Assembly: GCA_022579005.1 (NCBI GenBank)
Contig: MU401480.1
Coordinates: 1-64,000, forward strand
From: Poronia punctata
Lineage: Eukaryota; Ascomycota; Sordariomycetes; Xylariales; Xylariaceae
Direction: 5' to 3'
Length of the DNA stretch: 64,000 nucleotides
The translations under genes and the position numbers were made by a program. Positions 11,019 to 21,274 of this stretch are shown here, piece after piece. The notes below the pieces were generated by a model. The model ran no database searches. It was not told where the DNA came from and saw only the letters and a program-made list of their open reading frames with translations. Within the stretch, counting starts at the first letter, position 1; every line of letters begins with the position of its first letter.

Positions 11019-12005
11019 ATGGACTACAGACCGCCGTCTCGCGACGGTCGCCGTGCCTCCCGGTCGCCGACTCCGTTGTCGCGCTACTCAGCCTCGCCCT
11101 CCCCTCGTCGTCGTTACTCCCGCTCGCCAGCTCATGGCGACCAGAACGGCAGCTATCGCTCCGACAGCCGAAGCCCGAGTCGAGGTCGTAGCGAAAGTAG
11201 AAGCCCGCTGAGAGGAAGCACAAAGGTCCGTCGCTAAATGACTGCCACTTGACGATGCCGTGTACCTGCCGGCTAACATGATGCTACACGCTTAGATCGT
11301 CGTCGAAAAACTAACCAAGACTATTAACGAAGACCATCTGTACGAAATATTTGGTCAATACGGCACTATTCGTGATCTAGACCTACCCATAAGCCGCCAA
11401 TGTAAGCTGCACCTGAGATGGCACGCCCTTCATGCTCTCACTCCACTAACTGAAACGATGTATCCGTAGTCGGCACTAATCGTGGGACTGCCTACATTCT
11501 GTACGTCAACGAGGCCGACGCTGAAGCGGCTATCGCCAACATGCACGAAGCCAATCTCGACGGTGCTATTATCAACGTCTCCATCGTTCTACCCCGCCGT
11601 AAATTCAACCCATCTCCTCCTACGGCCACTCGGGGAGCCAACATCGATCCCCGGAACCCTGCCCCAGGTTTCCGCGGCGGCGGTGGGCGTGGCGGACGAG
11701 GGTTCGGTTTCGGAGGGGCAAGAGGTGGCCGTTCACCGCGCCATAGACGCCCGGACCGCGATAACTTCGATACCTACCGCCCAAGGTCCTACTCACGGTC
11801 TAGATCGCCCCCTTCACGTCGCGTTCGCAGTCGTTCACCGTCGAATGCATCTCGATCACGATCTCGAACGCCTCCGAGACGACGAGGTGGCAGACGGGAC
11901 AGTTACGACGACCACGGTAGCCATGTGGAGAGACGGCGTAGCCCCAGCTATGATAGCGATCGAGGACGCAGCCGTTCTCGTAGTCACGAAAGGTCTTATC
12001 GGTAA
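11019..12005 (+). CDS. RNPS1-like RNA-binding protein (RRM with RS/RGG-rich flanks)
   Basis: Three exons: 11019-11225, 11296-11401 and 11470-12005 (282 aa). Introns are 70 and 68 nt, each with a CTAAC branch site. The N-terminus (1-69) is Ser/Arg/Pro-rich. The single RRM (about 70-145) runs from IVVEKLTKTINEDHLYEIF through NRGTAYILYV to the INVSIVLPRR strand. It resembles RNPS1, a component of exon-junction/ASAP complexes that acts in splicing and mRNA surveillance in the nucleus. It is followed by a Gly/Arg box (GGGGRGGRGFGFGG) and a long RS tail ending RSRSRSHERSYR. The first donor reads GTCCGT, a weak site; exon joining is supported by the uninterrupted RRM. An SR-type splicing regulator other than RNPS1 remains possible. 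Confidence 0.9.
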
Positions 12006-13132
12006 CTGGGTCGGCAAGGTCGACGACAAAGGGTAGGAGGAAGGCATCAAAAAGGGTGTTGGGGGGAGGGAGGTGGCTTCACAGGATGGATGCGATTCAT
12101 AAACAACGGGTCACGAGTTACACCCCGGTTCTATAAGGCCAACCGGCGCGAGAACAGGTTAAGACAAAAGCAAAGGGGAAGATAGCACAACTGCCTTCGT
12201 TGGATGCGAATCGGTTGATATGCTCCCTATTCGGTCCCCGTTTCGCCATATGGGGTTTTCAATAGCTCCCCGGACGCTTGCGCGAGGGGCGTGGGGACAC
12301 TGTATTCTACCATGTACAAGAAGAGGATGTTTTTTTTTCGGCAGACCTGGCTCTAGGTACCCTAGTCTAAGCTGCTAGGGAAAAAGCTGATTTGTATTTC
12401 TGTATTGGCGACTACTTTTGCCGCTCTTCCAATTATGAATTTCGTCCACCTAGATCGGTACCTTGGGGTGCTGAGAAGGTTAACCTAGAATACGGTACCT
12501 AATGTACTAACCTTAGGCCTAGATATCGTGGCCAAGCCTGTACGGGCACGACTACGAGATCAATCTGGTTACTAACTAGTAACCAGTATTGAATTTGAGG
12601 ATCTACCGACAACAGATATGCAGATTACTATCTGAGGTTAGGTTAGATAGGTACAAGTATGTAAACAATCGGGGAAAATAATACCCGCCAACCTACCCCT
12701 GGCGACTCCCTGGCGTGCCTGGGCAAGTATGACAAACATACTCGGAAGTATTTTCACCACGTATGTGCGTACATCGATAACGCCGATCCAGGGGGCCTTG
12801 GCTACTGGCGTAATGCATTCATCGTAGTAGTTATATTTGTACTGAACAGGGTTTCTGTTGTCGCCGCTTCTATTTTCCCCCGGGTTTTGTGTCAACGCGA
12901 ATTGATTCTCATTTGTCATCAAGCTGAAGTAATCTATTCGGGTCATGGCGAGAAGTAGATAGGCTCGGTGCGTGCTAGGGTGGGCTCTAAAGGACTATAA
13001 AGAGCTCGACATCAACAGCAGGCACCATTTGATGCGAAAGAATGTAGATCTGTGTATCATCTTCCGTTCGTCCTCTCGCCCCTGCCCTTGCCTATCCAAC
13101 ACGAACTATTCGTCCGCAAAAAAAAAAAAAGG
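12006..13132. other. Intergenic region between RNPS1-like and cupin genes
   Basis: No supported gene. It contains a T-run near 12331 and TAGGTACC-type motifs at 12354-12510. A run of 13 A sits immediately upstream of the cupin ATG (13119-13131), probably in its 5' leader. Confidence 0.55.
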
Positions 13133-14041
13133 ATGTCTTCAACAACACATCCGCTGCCAGCTCCCAGGCGTATAGTTGCCTCGAATCTCCCGATATCTGC
13201 CCAAGGAGCGTTTAGTTCCGGAGCAGAGCCAGCAGTTGAGGTTGTCAACGATGCTCTCGAGCTCGAGCCTATCTTAGGAGGATCTCTTGTTCGCTCGCGA
13301 GTGGCCACAAGTAAGAAGGTCCCGACTAGCAACGACGGGTGGTGAGTGCTCTAGGTCGAGGCCCCAAAGGAGACGGCGTCAGATTCGTTATAGAAAGACT
13401 CGGCGCTGACCAGTGACGGGTTCCTAGGGGCGATATCCCGCTAGACGACGTACCAGGATTTGGCATCGTCCTGCCAAACGGGCTTAACATGTATTATCTG
13501 GACATTGCTCCCAAATCGGAAGGAGTCATGGTATTTTGCCCATCCCCGGGTGTTCGGGCCCGTCCGTCCAAGCTTGTTCGGAGTAGAAGGCTAATTTGGA
13601 GCACAGCACCGCACCACCTCGTCGGACTATCTGATTGTGCTGCAGGGGACTCTAACTCTCCTGACCCCTGAGATTCCCTGGAGCGAGGAGACAGGCTATG
13701 GCGTGCCCAAGGAAACTCACTGTGGCCCTGGGGAGGTCGTCCTCCAAAGGGGCATTATGCATGCGTGAGTCATTCCAAGTTGACCTCTCAAACATCGCGG
13801 ACACTATAGTTCGTGGTTCAGCCCTTGATATACATACTATAATCCTCGTGTGTACTGATGGACTGACGACGGGAAAAAACAACTCGACAGACTGTCCAAT
13901 CGTACCGACCAATGGGTTCGGCTATTCGCCGTAGTGGCCGACTCTGAGCCAAATCGAGTGCCCGTCGTGGATAGTTCACGGCCGTCCGAGGAGGAAGAGG
14001 AGTTCCGCGTGCTCGGTGATGCATGGCTGGCTGGACCTTGA
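13133..14041 (+). CDS. Cupin-fold protein
   Basis: Four exons: 13133-13341, 13428-13530, 13607-13764 and 13891-14041 (206 aa). Introns are 86, 76, 126 nt. Every join preserves the frame and the cupin fold: NDGW|GDIPLDDVPGFG, SEGVM|HRTTSSDYLIVLQG and RGIMHA|LSNRTDQW. The small beta-barrel carries HRTTSSDY in place of cupin motif 1 and PGEVVLQRGIMHALSN as cupin motif 2 (PG...HxW-like). Fungal cupins of this size are often uncharacterised or act on small aromatic molecules, so no substrate is assigned. Metal-ligand His are only partly present (H105, and H in GIMHA). The short leader begins after a 13-A run. The gene is intact. Confidence 0.85.
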
Positions 14042-15522
14042 CCTTCCCTGACTCGTTGCCGATCTCCTACCGAGCCTATTCCACCCCCTTCGCTCCTTTT
14101 TGCCTTTTTAAAAATTTCTTCTTGCCTCTGGTCATCACCCCTCCCCAAATATACACGCGCACCCAGGCACACACAAGGCCAGCCGCTGGGGGCCAGGCTG
14201 TCTCTGCCGCTGTTCGTAGGACCGGTGTAACAGAGAGGTTTACCCCCACGCGCGCTTATCGCGGCTGTGAAGGTTTCATCCCATGGCACGCCAGCCAAGG
14301 GCCAAGGCTCTCCAGCCACCGAGTGTGGTAGTCTTCTATAGTTATGACAGCCGGGTTGTTGGGTTTTTTTTTGGCCATTTTATGTCCTGCTTGTACTACC
14401 TCTCAGTCTCACTAGGGTCGCACTAGTTGCATGACTGGAGACACCGAACCACGAGCTTCTCTTTCGATTCCATGCCGGTTTGAATACACTCATGACAATG
14501 TGACTCTAGGCCCTTTGGCTCCTATATCCAAGAGAACTTAAATAGTAAGCGTGTCCGATATGCGCACATCTTAAACTGGAACTGGAACTGCGACAAGAGG
14601 CTGAGTCAGCTCACGCGCAATACCGCGACGGCCCACAACCGACAAAGCAGCCAGGCTGTCCATTCTTTTTACAGCAGTCGTGGCCTCGTAAAGTGAAGAG
14701 AGATATGGTGCCACCGTTGTTCGTGGTCAGTGACTCCGTGGTCCGTGGCCTGTAATCCTTAGTCTGAGCTCTGTACACTCTGTCCTAGCTAGGGGTCTAG
14801 GACCTCGGGCAGGACAGGCTGTAGGGCCGTAGGGCCGGCTCTATCACGGTGCCTCGGCGCAAGTCGCTGTCCAAGGCAGCAAGGTAGTAAAAGAATAAAA
14901 ATTAAACATGGAACGGGGAACATGGTCAGATGCTATCGGTAGCGTGCCTCCTAGACGGGGAAAAACGTATCGATAACACTCTCCCATGGCTATACCGAAT
15001 CCCGGAGTATACCACGATTCCTTCCCACCACCGCGTTGGTGTTCACTCGTCATTCGCAATGCCTAACCGCAGTTTTGCGGAGTCTGAGGCGCAGGATTCA
15101 GCTGTTGTCGATGGATTCATCGGTAATCTACCTTCTCTTGCGTCCGCATGTACTACTAATCAGTGTGGTGGGAATGGGCCCCTCTAGTGAAAATGTAGTC
15201 TTGACATGGAATGACAGCATGAAGGATCCGACTCTCGACGACTATCACCTTCTCTCGAAAGTTGTCGACGCATCCGCCATGGCCCGACGAGATCCCCTTG
15301 CTCCTCGTCGTGACGTGAGAAGTTGTTTCAACGACTATATAACCGGCGTCGAAATGCCTGTCGAGTCTCGAGTCGATACCATCACCAAGCTGTCTGTTCG
15401 TCATCCATCTTTTTTCCAAGGTTGCTTGAATTCACAGCACAAGTGCAGTCCGCTTCTTCGCTCTTCGCCAACGTGCCGTACTTACCTAACCCGACACGAA
15501 AAAGAGAATCCTTAACCACAGG
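14042..15522. other. Gene-poor stretch downstream of cupin gene
   Basis: No gene could be supported. A frame at 15111-15515 begins with a hydrophobic segment (MDSSVIYLLLRPHVLLISVV) and could be a first exon of the proline-rich gene that follows, but no donor/acceptor pair in this stretch joins it to the proline-rich frame. Confidence 0.45.
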
Positions 15523-16452
15523 ATGCTCGTCATGCTCTCGCCCAAGATCCATCCGCAGACAGGGATCCAAAGTCCCGGTAGTCTTCCGATCACCAACGCT
15601 GATGGCCTAACTGTTGCTTGCGGAGGCACAGGCCATTCTCTCATTTCCAGGAAATCACGTGGAAAGCCGTTGGCTCTTCCCAACCCACCCCGGCCTCCAA
15701 CACCGGGCCCCCCTAGGCCAAGTCCGGTCGGTCCTCGACCCTCAGTCCCTACCCCCCCTCCCAGTCCTCGGAACTCTACCACCAGTGTCAGTCAAGGACC
15801 GATTTCTATTGTCGCTCCTCGCGGCGAGCCAATAGTGTTTCCGTACCCTGCCCCCCCTCCAAGTCCTGGCCCACGACGACCAGGGCCGGTGAACCCAAGA
15901 CCGGACGTGCCAACACCGCCCCCGAGTCCTCGTAGGGCTGTCAGCATCTGGGGTCTTGCCGACATGCTGAGTCTTGGGAACTTTGCCCTACAAAGCCTCC
16001 ATCTCTCCCAGTGCGCCAGCCGGATATCCCAGATGGACCACGACGCATCTACCACAAGGCCAGGACGCAAAGTCGAGGCGGTCGAGTGGCACAGAAAGTC
16101 TACCGTAGACCCGAGCGATGACAGAATCAGCAAGATCGACATTGCAGCGTCAAAAGTATCACGGCATCCCACCGACGACATGTCAAGCTTGTTCCAGCGG
16201 GGCCAGGGGGAAAGGACCATGCATATGCGAGCGAGCGGTAAGCAAGGTTCTTCGGGAGTGAGATCCTACGTATACACCATGGCTCGGCCTGGTGGGCGTA
16301 GGATCTTCCTCAGCCCGATAGGACGAAACAACGAAGTTGGCGTCAAAGCCAAGACCAACTTCCCAGTCCAATCCAATGCCGACAGCTCGACCGTCGACCA
16401 TCCAGGGCCACTAGGCTCTGATTCTTGTCTCATAGGGCTTAGTAGGCTTTGA
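15523..16452 (+). CDS. Hypothetical proline-rich protein with a duplicated Pro/Ser module
   Basis: Open frame of 309 codons with no recognised family. Residues about 50-85 and 105-140 are two related modules, each ending in a PTPPPSPR motif preceded by NPRPDV- or GPRPSV-type residues, which suggests an internal duplication. The rest is hydrophilic with no membrane segment. A possible 54-nt in-frame intron (15577-15630, with GTAGTC donor, CTAAC branch site and CACAG acceptor) lies inside the frame, so the start region may be spliced. The true start may be an upstream exon. Duplicated proline modules favour a real gene, but the opposite strand is also partly open, so confidence is low. Confidence 0.35.
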   Translation: MLVMLSPKIHPQTGIQSPGSLPITNADGLTVACGGTGHSLISRKSRGKPLALPNPPRPPTPGPPRPSPVGPRPSVPTPPPSPRNSTTSVSQGPISIVAPRGEPIVFPYPAPPPSPGPRRPGPVNPRPDVPTPPPSPRRAVSIWGLADMLSLGNFALQSLHLSQCASRISQMDHDASTTRPGRKVEAVEWHRKSTVDPSDDRISKIDIAASKVSRHPTDDMSSLFQRGQGERTMHMRASGKQGSSGVRSYVYTMARPGGRRIFLSPIGRNNEVGVKAKTNFPVQSNADSSTVDHPGPLGSDSCLIGLSRL

Positions 16453-19197
16453 CTAGTCAGATTTAGATGATTGATCTGACATTCTGGTTGATGTTACTGG
16501 TCTTACGCCTGGCATTTCTGGCCTCGGTTTTGGTCCGAACCGGCCTGTCTCGTCACTTGCAGCAAGGCATCGACGATGGGCTCTGGAGTCTTGTCACTGG
16601 TGGATTGTAGTTTCCTCAGGTGTCTTCCCTCCTCGGGAACCCATGCATGCAACATGCTTACCTCAATTACGCAAATGCGATTAGTACCAGACAGATGTAC
16701 TTTATGCTTTTGCATTTCTATTCGGCGCTCCTCATTGATCCATTCAGGACCCCTCTTGGCCAATGAGGGGTTCGGACTGTCATCATTTCTCTCCCCTTTC
16801 CCCAATTGGTCCGTGGCTGGAAGAGCAACACTCATCAGCCTCTCAGGGACCAAAAAATCCGGAGTGTTACCTTAAAAATAGATTTCGTGTCTTACTTTTG
16901 CTGCCGCCCCCTCTTTTTGATTTTTTCCCCTTACTCCTACCTATGGAGGTAGACCTTGGTCTGTATACTTTGTTCTTGGCGGAAACGATAGGCGACAAGG
17001 AGCAGGAACCTGGGCTGGACCTGGGTGCCCAGTCTCATTCTCAAGCCCCTTAGCTGGACGGTCATTGCATATGTGGTTGTGTTTTTGCGTTCGGGTGTGG
17101 AAAATAATCTCTAGATAAAGAAAACCGCTCGCTCATGAACCCCCTTCCCCATTTTCCTCTTATAGATAGGTAGGTAGATATAGACTCGAAGCTGCTAGGC
17201 GCGCATCGTAGTGCTTCATTGCATCATTAGACGGATAGGAATAGGAATGCTTGAGCTAATAAATGGCTTATTATACCTCGAGTGTTATATCAAAATCTTA
17301 TATCTCGTTCTACAATCTCTTGTACACCTAGGTCCGGAGTTTGCTGTGTGTAGACGCTAATTATAACAAGGAGGGAGCTTAGGTAGGTATTTACAGGGTA
17401 AGGGAGAGGGAGAGGGAGGGGGGAAGAAAGGCAGTAGAAGGGCGAGAGAGAGGGGCGGGACACGATATAAAAGGGGCGTGCTTTGAACCACACATGCAAT
17501 ATAGATACGGCGAGAAGTTTGGGTTGGAAACTGGCAGTCCTGTTAGCTAGCAGTTGTTCAAACATGACTCATGTATAAAAGAGGGCGCAATCGCGGTCCA
17601 CGCACGGGTCGCTCCGGTTACTATTACCATCCCGACTTGTGGGGTCTGAACTCATCCTCACCAGCCCCCACCTGCAATACCTACACCGCGATGTCCTGAC
17701 TACAGCGGTTTGCCAATTAAGGAGCACTGCCACTGATTGAGCCTAGCTTTTAAACTGTGCTTTGATATTCAAGGAACCATCGTGTAAGCCAAAGGTCTTC
17801 TTAGTCCGCAGCTATGAATAGACGTTGCTCTCAGGAGTAAGTCGAAGGCCGTATAAGTGACTCTCAATGTTCTAGAGGACCCGTTGTTTTCTCAGGCCTC
17901 ATCCGATGACTGGTGGCTATTGTTATACCAGCAGTAGTGGAAACCCATGTTTGCTCGTCTCTTATATACCTAGAGTAACGTTATCGAGCCGAAATTGATG
18001 TATTCCTCAGCCCTGGACCGTGGACGCTGGTACCTTATATGCCCTTTGCCTTGACTTAAAATGCCTACGGATATTTTAGGAGTTCTTTAAAGAGCTATGG
18101 CGGATGTCAGAGTATCGCGACTTATTACCCGACCCCAACGCGGAGCAGCAATAGGGCTTATGGCTGGGCATGTAGTAGAACATAAGAACTGGTCACTAGC
18201 TAATACTACGTAATGTATGTATTTTCGCCGCCGATGGCACTTTATTAGAATCACATAGTTCCTTAGCATCCTTTTGTACCTACCTATACAACCAAATAGG
18301 TAGTGCTTGTGTTCCTTATTTGGCATCCCTTAACGGGAGATGAGTTAGGTAATATGTAACTACAAAGTATGACTTGTCATTATAAAACAGAGATACTATC
18401 TCTGTTTAACAGGCCAAGTATCTACTCGAGCTCTTCGGCACAAGGGTCGGTACTCCGGTAGTGGTCGAAGACCTCTATACCTTCTCTCCTGACACGCGGG
18501 GAGGTGGCAATGTGCAACTATTGGCTGCCTGACACCTTGCACAGAAACTGTTTCGTCTGATATTATAGCAGACGTCGATCTTTTGGACAGTCGAGATCTG
18601 GAACCTAGACTGTAACGCCTCCACAGAGATGAAGTAGGAGATGTGCGAATGCAGTCCAGAGTCCGCCTCGGCAGTAAATCCGCCACATTTTGCTACACCA
18701 TGTTGGGCCATGGTTGTTACATTTTAACACTCCTTTTTCCTGCCTCGACCACCTCAACACACTCTATGTGCGCTCAAATGTAGAACCCCTCGGGATCTGA
18801 CGACCGACGTCTGGCCAGCGTGGTTGTTTATCCTATTATAACTACACAACCATCGCAACTAAGCAGAAGAATAAAGCAAATTATATAGACGAAAATAAGG
18901 GGCTACATAGAATAGGATTGCCTTCTCGTATGAATAATGACATGTCTATGTGCATGGTGTCTCTGTAAGCCACGGTAGAGATCACATCTAGGCTCCTATA
19001 TTGTTGACGATACTGGCAGAGACTGGGTGCAATAGGTAACAGGTCCAACCCGAAGATCTTAGCTACCCATACAATCAACCAGTACTATCCTAAGTCAAGT
19101 GGAAAAGGAGCCCTTGTCATATAGCGATGTGGTAGGTACATGGTTATCATAAATAGAGTCAAACTATGAACTATGGGCCACGACCTCGAGTAATCAC
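16453..19197. other. Gene-poor stretch
   Basis: Short frames exist on both strands but none shows a domain, a splice pattern or fungal codon character. A purine-rich run lies at 17398-17456 and a T/C-rich segment at 16880-16935. The 3' part leads directly into the transposon at 19200. Confidence 0.5.
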
Positions 19198-19199
19198 TA

Positions 19200-19271
19200 C
19201 CATCCCCCACCCTATGGCGGAACATACCCCTTAGCAGAACATAGGGCCCTATACAAAAGTTACCTACTTTA
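19200..19271 (+). repeat. Left terminal inverted repeat of fossil transposon
   Basis: Pairs with 21205-21272 in reverse complement. The shared core includes AACATACCCCTTAGCAGAAC and CCCTATACAAAAGT. Differences lie at GGCGG versus AGCAA and ATAGGG versus GTGAAG, as in RIP-type transition decay. Confidence 0.9.
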
Positions 19272-21204
19272 ATAATTAATTGTATAATAACTAAGAGGTC
19301 CTATATAAAGCTAAATATAGCAAATTATAGCTAAATAGCAGCTTAATTTAAAAATCTATTTAGTTTTTAAGTTTAACGCCTAGATCGTGTTTATATATTG
19401 CATTGTAGTTAAGCTATTTTTGCTAAATTCTCCTTGCTACTTTTAATGTTACTTACTACTTTTGCTTTGCTTTTATCCTTGTTTTTAACCTCTTTAAAGA
19501 TAGGGGAAGCTTTAAAAAATATTTTTAATATAGTTTAAAAGCGTTTATTAAGGTTAGGTATTTTTCTTTTTTTTATTAAGCGTATTTAGTTAATTTAAGC
19601 TTAAAAAGCTTTTATTTGTTAATTTTAAGTAGCTATATAAGCCTATAATGTATTAAAGGCTATAAAAACCTTTTTAATACGCTTTTAGGTTTTTAGGCTT
19701 TTGTTTTAAGTAAAAAGCTTTTGCTTAGCTTATAAGCTAGTTACTAGTTACTTAAAACCTTTTTTTAAAGTCTTTTAGCATAAACATGTTAACTTAAGCT
19801 TAAAAGTAATATTAAATAAAGTTAACTTTATTAACTAGCATTGCATTTGTTAGCAATAATAAAGATTGCAAATGCTTTTTATAAGCAGCTTTAAAAGCAT
19901 TATAAAAGCTATTATTAAGTAATTGCAAGTTATAAAAAGTATAAGCTAGCAAAAAATAAAGTTATATGTTGTTTAGAAGGCTTTTAGTTATAAACTTATC
20001 CTAGCAAAAAAGGTTAACTTTTTAATATAATTTTTAGCTTTAAAAAAATAAAAAGAATAAAAAATAAACACTTATAAAAGCGTAACTAGTATGCTTATTA
20101 AAAATTAAAAGTATAGCTTTTAAATCGTTTTCTTTTTATATTTTATTTTATAGGCCTAGAAAATAAAAACTGTTTTTAGCTACTTTATAGCAATTTTATT
20201 ACTTATTTACTTTTTTTTAAGCAAATATAGTGCTAATTTGTTATAGTATAAAATTTTTTAATAAACTACTAACTTTAAAAGTCTTTTTTTTAAAAATAAT
20301 GCTTAGATTAAAAGCAACACTTGCTATAAAAATAGCTTTAATAAAAAAAGTTTAGCTATAACTTTAAAAGCTTTTTAAAATAGTTTTTTTGCTTGCAAAT
20401 AAGCTTAAAATAAAAAAAATTAAAACTTAAAAGTTTAGTTAGCTAAGAGTTAAAAAAAAAAAGGTTTACTAACTAAAACCTACTATAATCTTACTTTTGT
20501 TTATATTATAAGTATTTTTTAGCTTTACTTACTTTAAATTCTTTTAAATATTAAAATATTAGTTTATAGCTTTTATTATAAAGCTATTAAAACGTACTAC
20601 CTTTTAACGTTTTTTTATTTTAGTTTAGATTTTAAAATTTTAGCGTTTAAAGCTTTAAATTTAATTTTTTTAAAAGGCTTTTTATAGCTGTTTTTTTAGC
20701 TATTTTAAAAATAATTATACGCATAGCAAAGTGTAATAAGGCTACTCTAAGCCTCTTTTAACATAATATCTACCTTATAACGTAGTTTTTTTAATTTTTT
20801 GTTAGCAATTTATATAAGTAAGCTACTTTTTTTTGCAAAATTTAGCTAGAAAGCTTATAAAAAAGGGTAGACTTTAAAACGCTATATTTTTTTGCTGCCT
20901 AGTATAAACTTAAGCTATTATTAGTATAGTTAAATGCAGCGTTAGCTAAGGCTTTTTTTATATAAAACAATATTATAATAGCTTTATTTTTAAAAAAGTT
21001 ATAAGTAGTTAAAGTAGTAAAGTAAGTTAGTAAATTATAATAAAATTATATAAGATAACTTAACTTTATTAGCTAATTATATTATACCTTACCTTTTAAA
21101 ACTATAACTAACCTATATTATGTGATTTTTTAAGAAATAAACTTTTTAACTATTTATTTTATTTACAAATAGCTTTATTAATAGCTGCAAAAGGTATAAG
21201 TAAA

Positions 21205-21272
21205 GTTGGTGACTTTTGTATAGGGCTTCACGTTCTGCTAAGGGGTATGTTTTGCTATGGGGTGGGGGATGG
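21205..21272 (-). repeat. Right terminal inverted repeat of fossil transposon
   Basis: Inverted partner of 19200-19271. It ends in GGTGGGGGATGG, immediately followed by the TA target duplication. Confidence 0.9.
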
Positions 21273-21274
21273 TA

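Larger units (their letters stand above)
19200..21272. mobile_element. Fossil Tc1/mariner-type DNA transposon (RIP-mutated)
   Basis: The ends are imperfect inverted repeats of about 70 bp: 19200-19271 against the reverse complement of 21205-21272. The outermost 13 bases read CCATCCCCCACCC on the left and the same on the inverted right end. All but one mismatch are transitions. The element is flanked by TA on both sides (19198-19199 and 21273-21274), the target duplication of Tc1/mariner elements. Its 2,073-bp length fits Fot1/pogo-like elements. The interior is AT-saturated and has no open frame, so no transposase can be read. It is almost certainly inactive. Confidence 0.88.

Noticed and set aside
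15111..15515. Frame with hydrophobic start as a first exon of the proline-rich gene
   Set aside because: Available donors and acceptors do not join it in phase to the proline-rich frame.
16503..16853. Hydrophilic 116-codon minus-strand frame
   Set aside because: No recognisable motif, and the opposite strand is equally open.
18396..18711. Two short overlapping minus-strand frames with several Cys
   Set aside because: No signal peptide or conserved pattern; likely chance.
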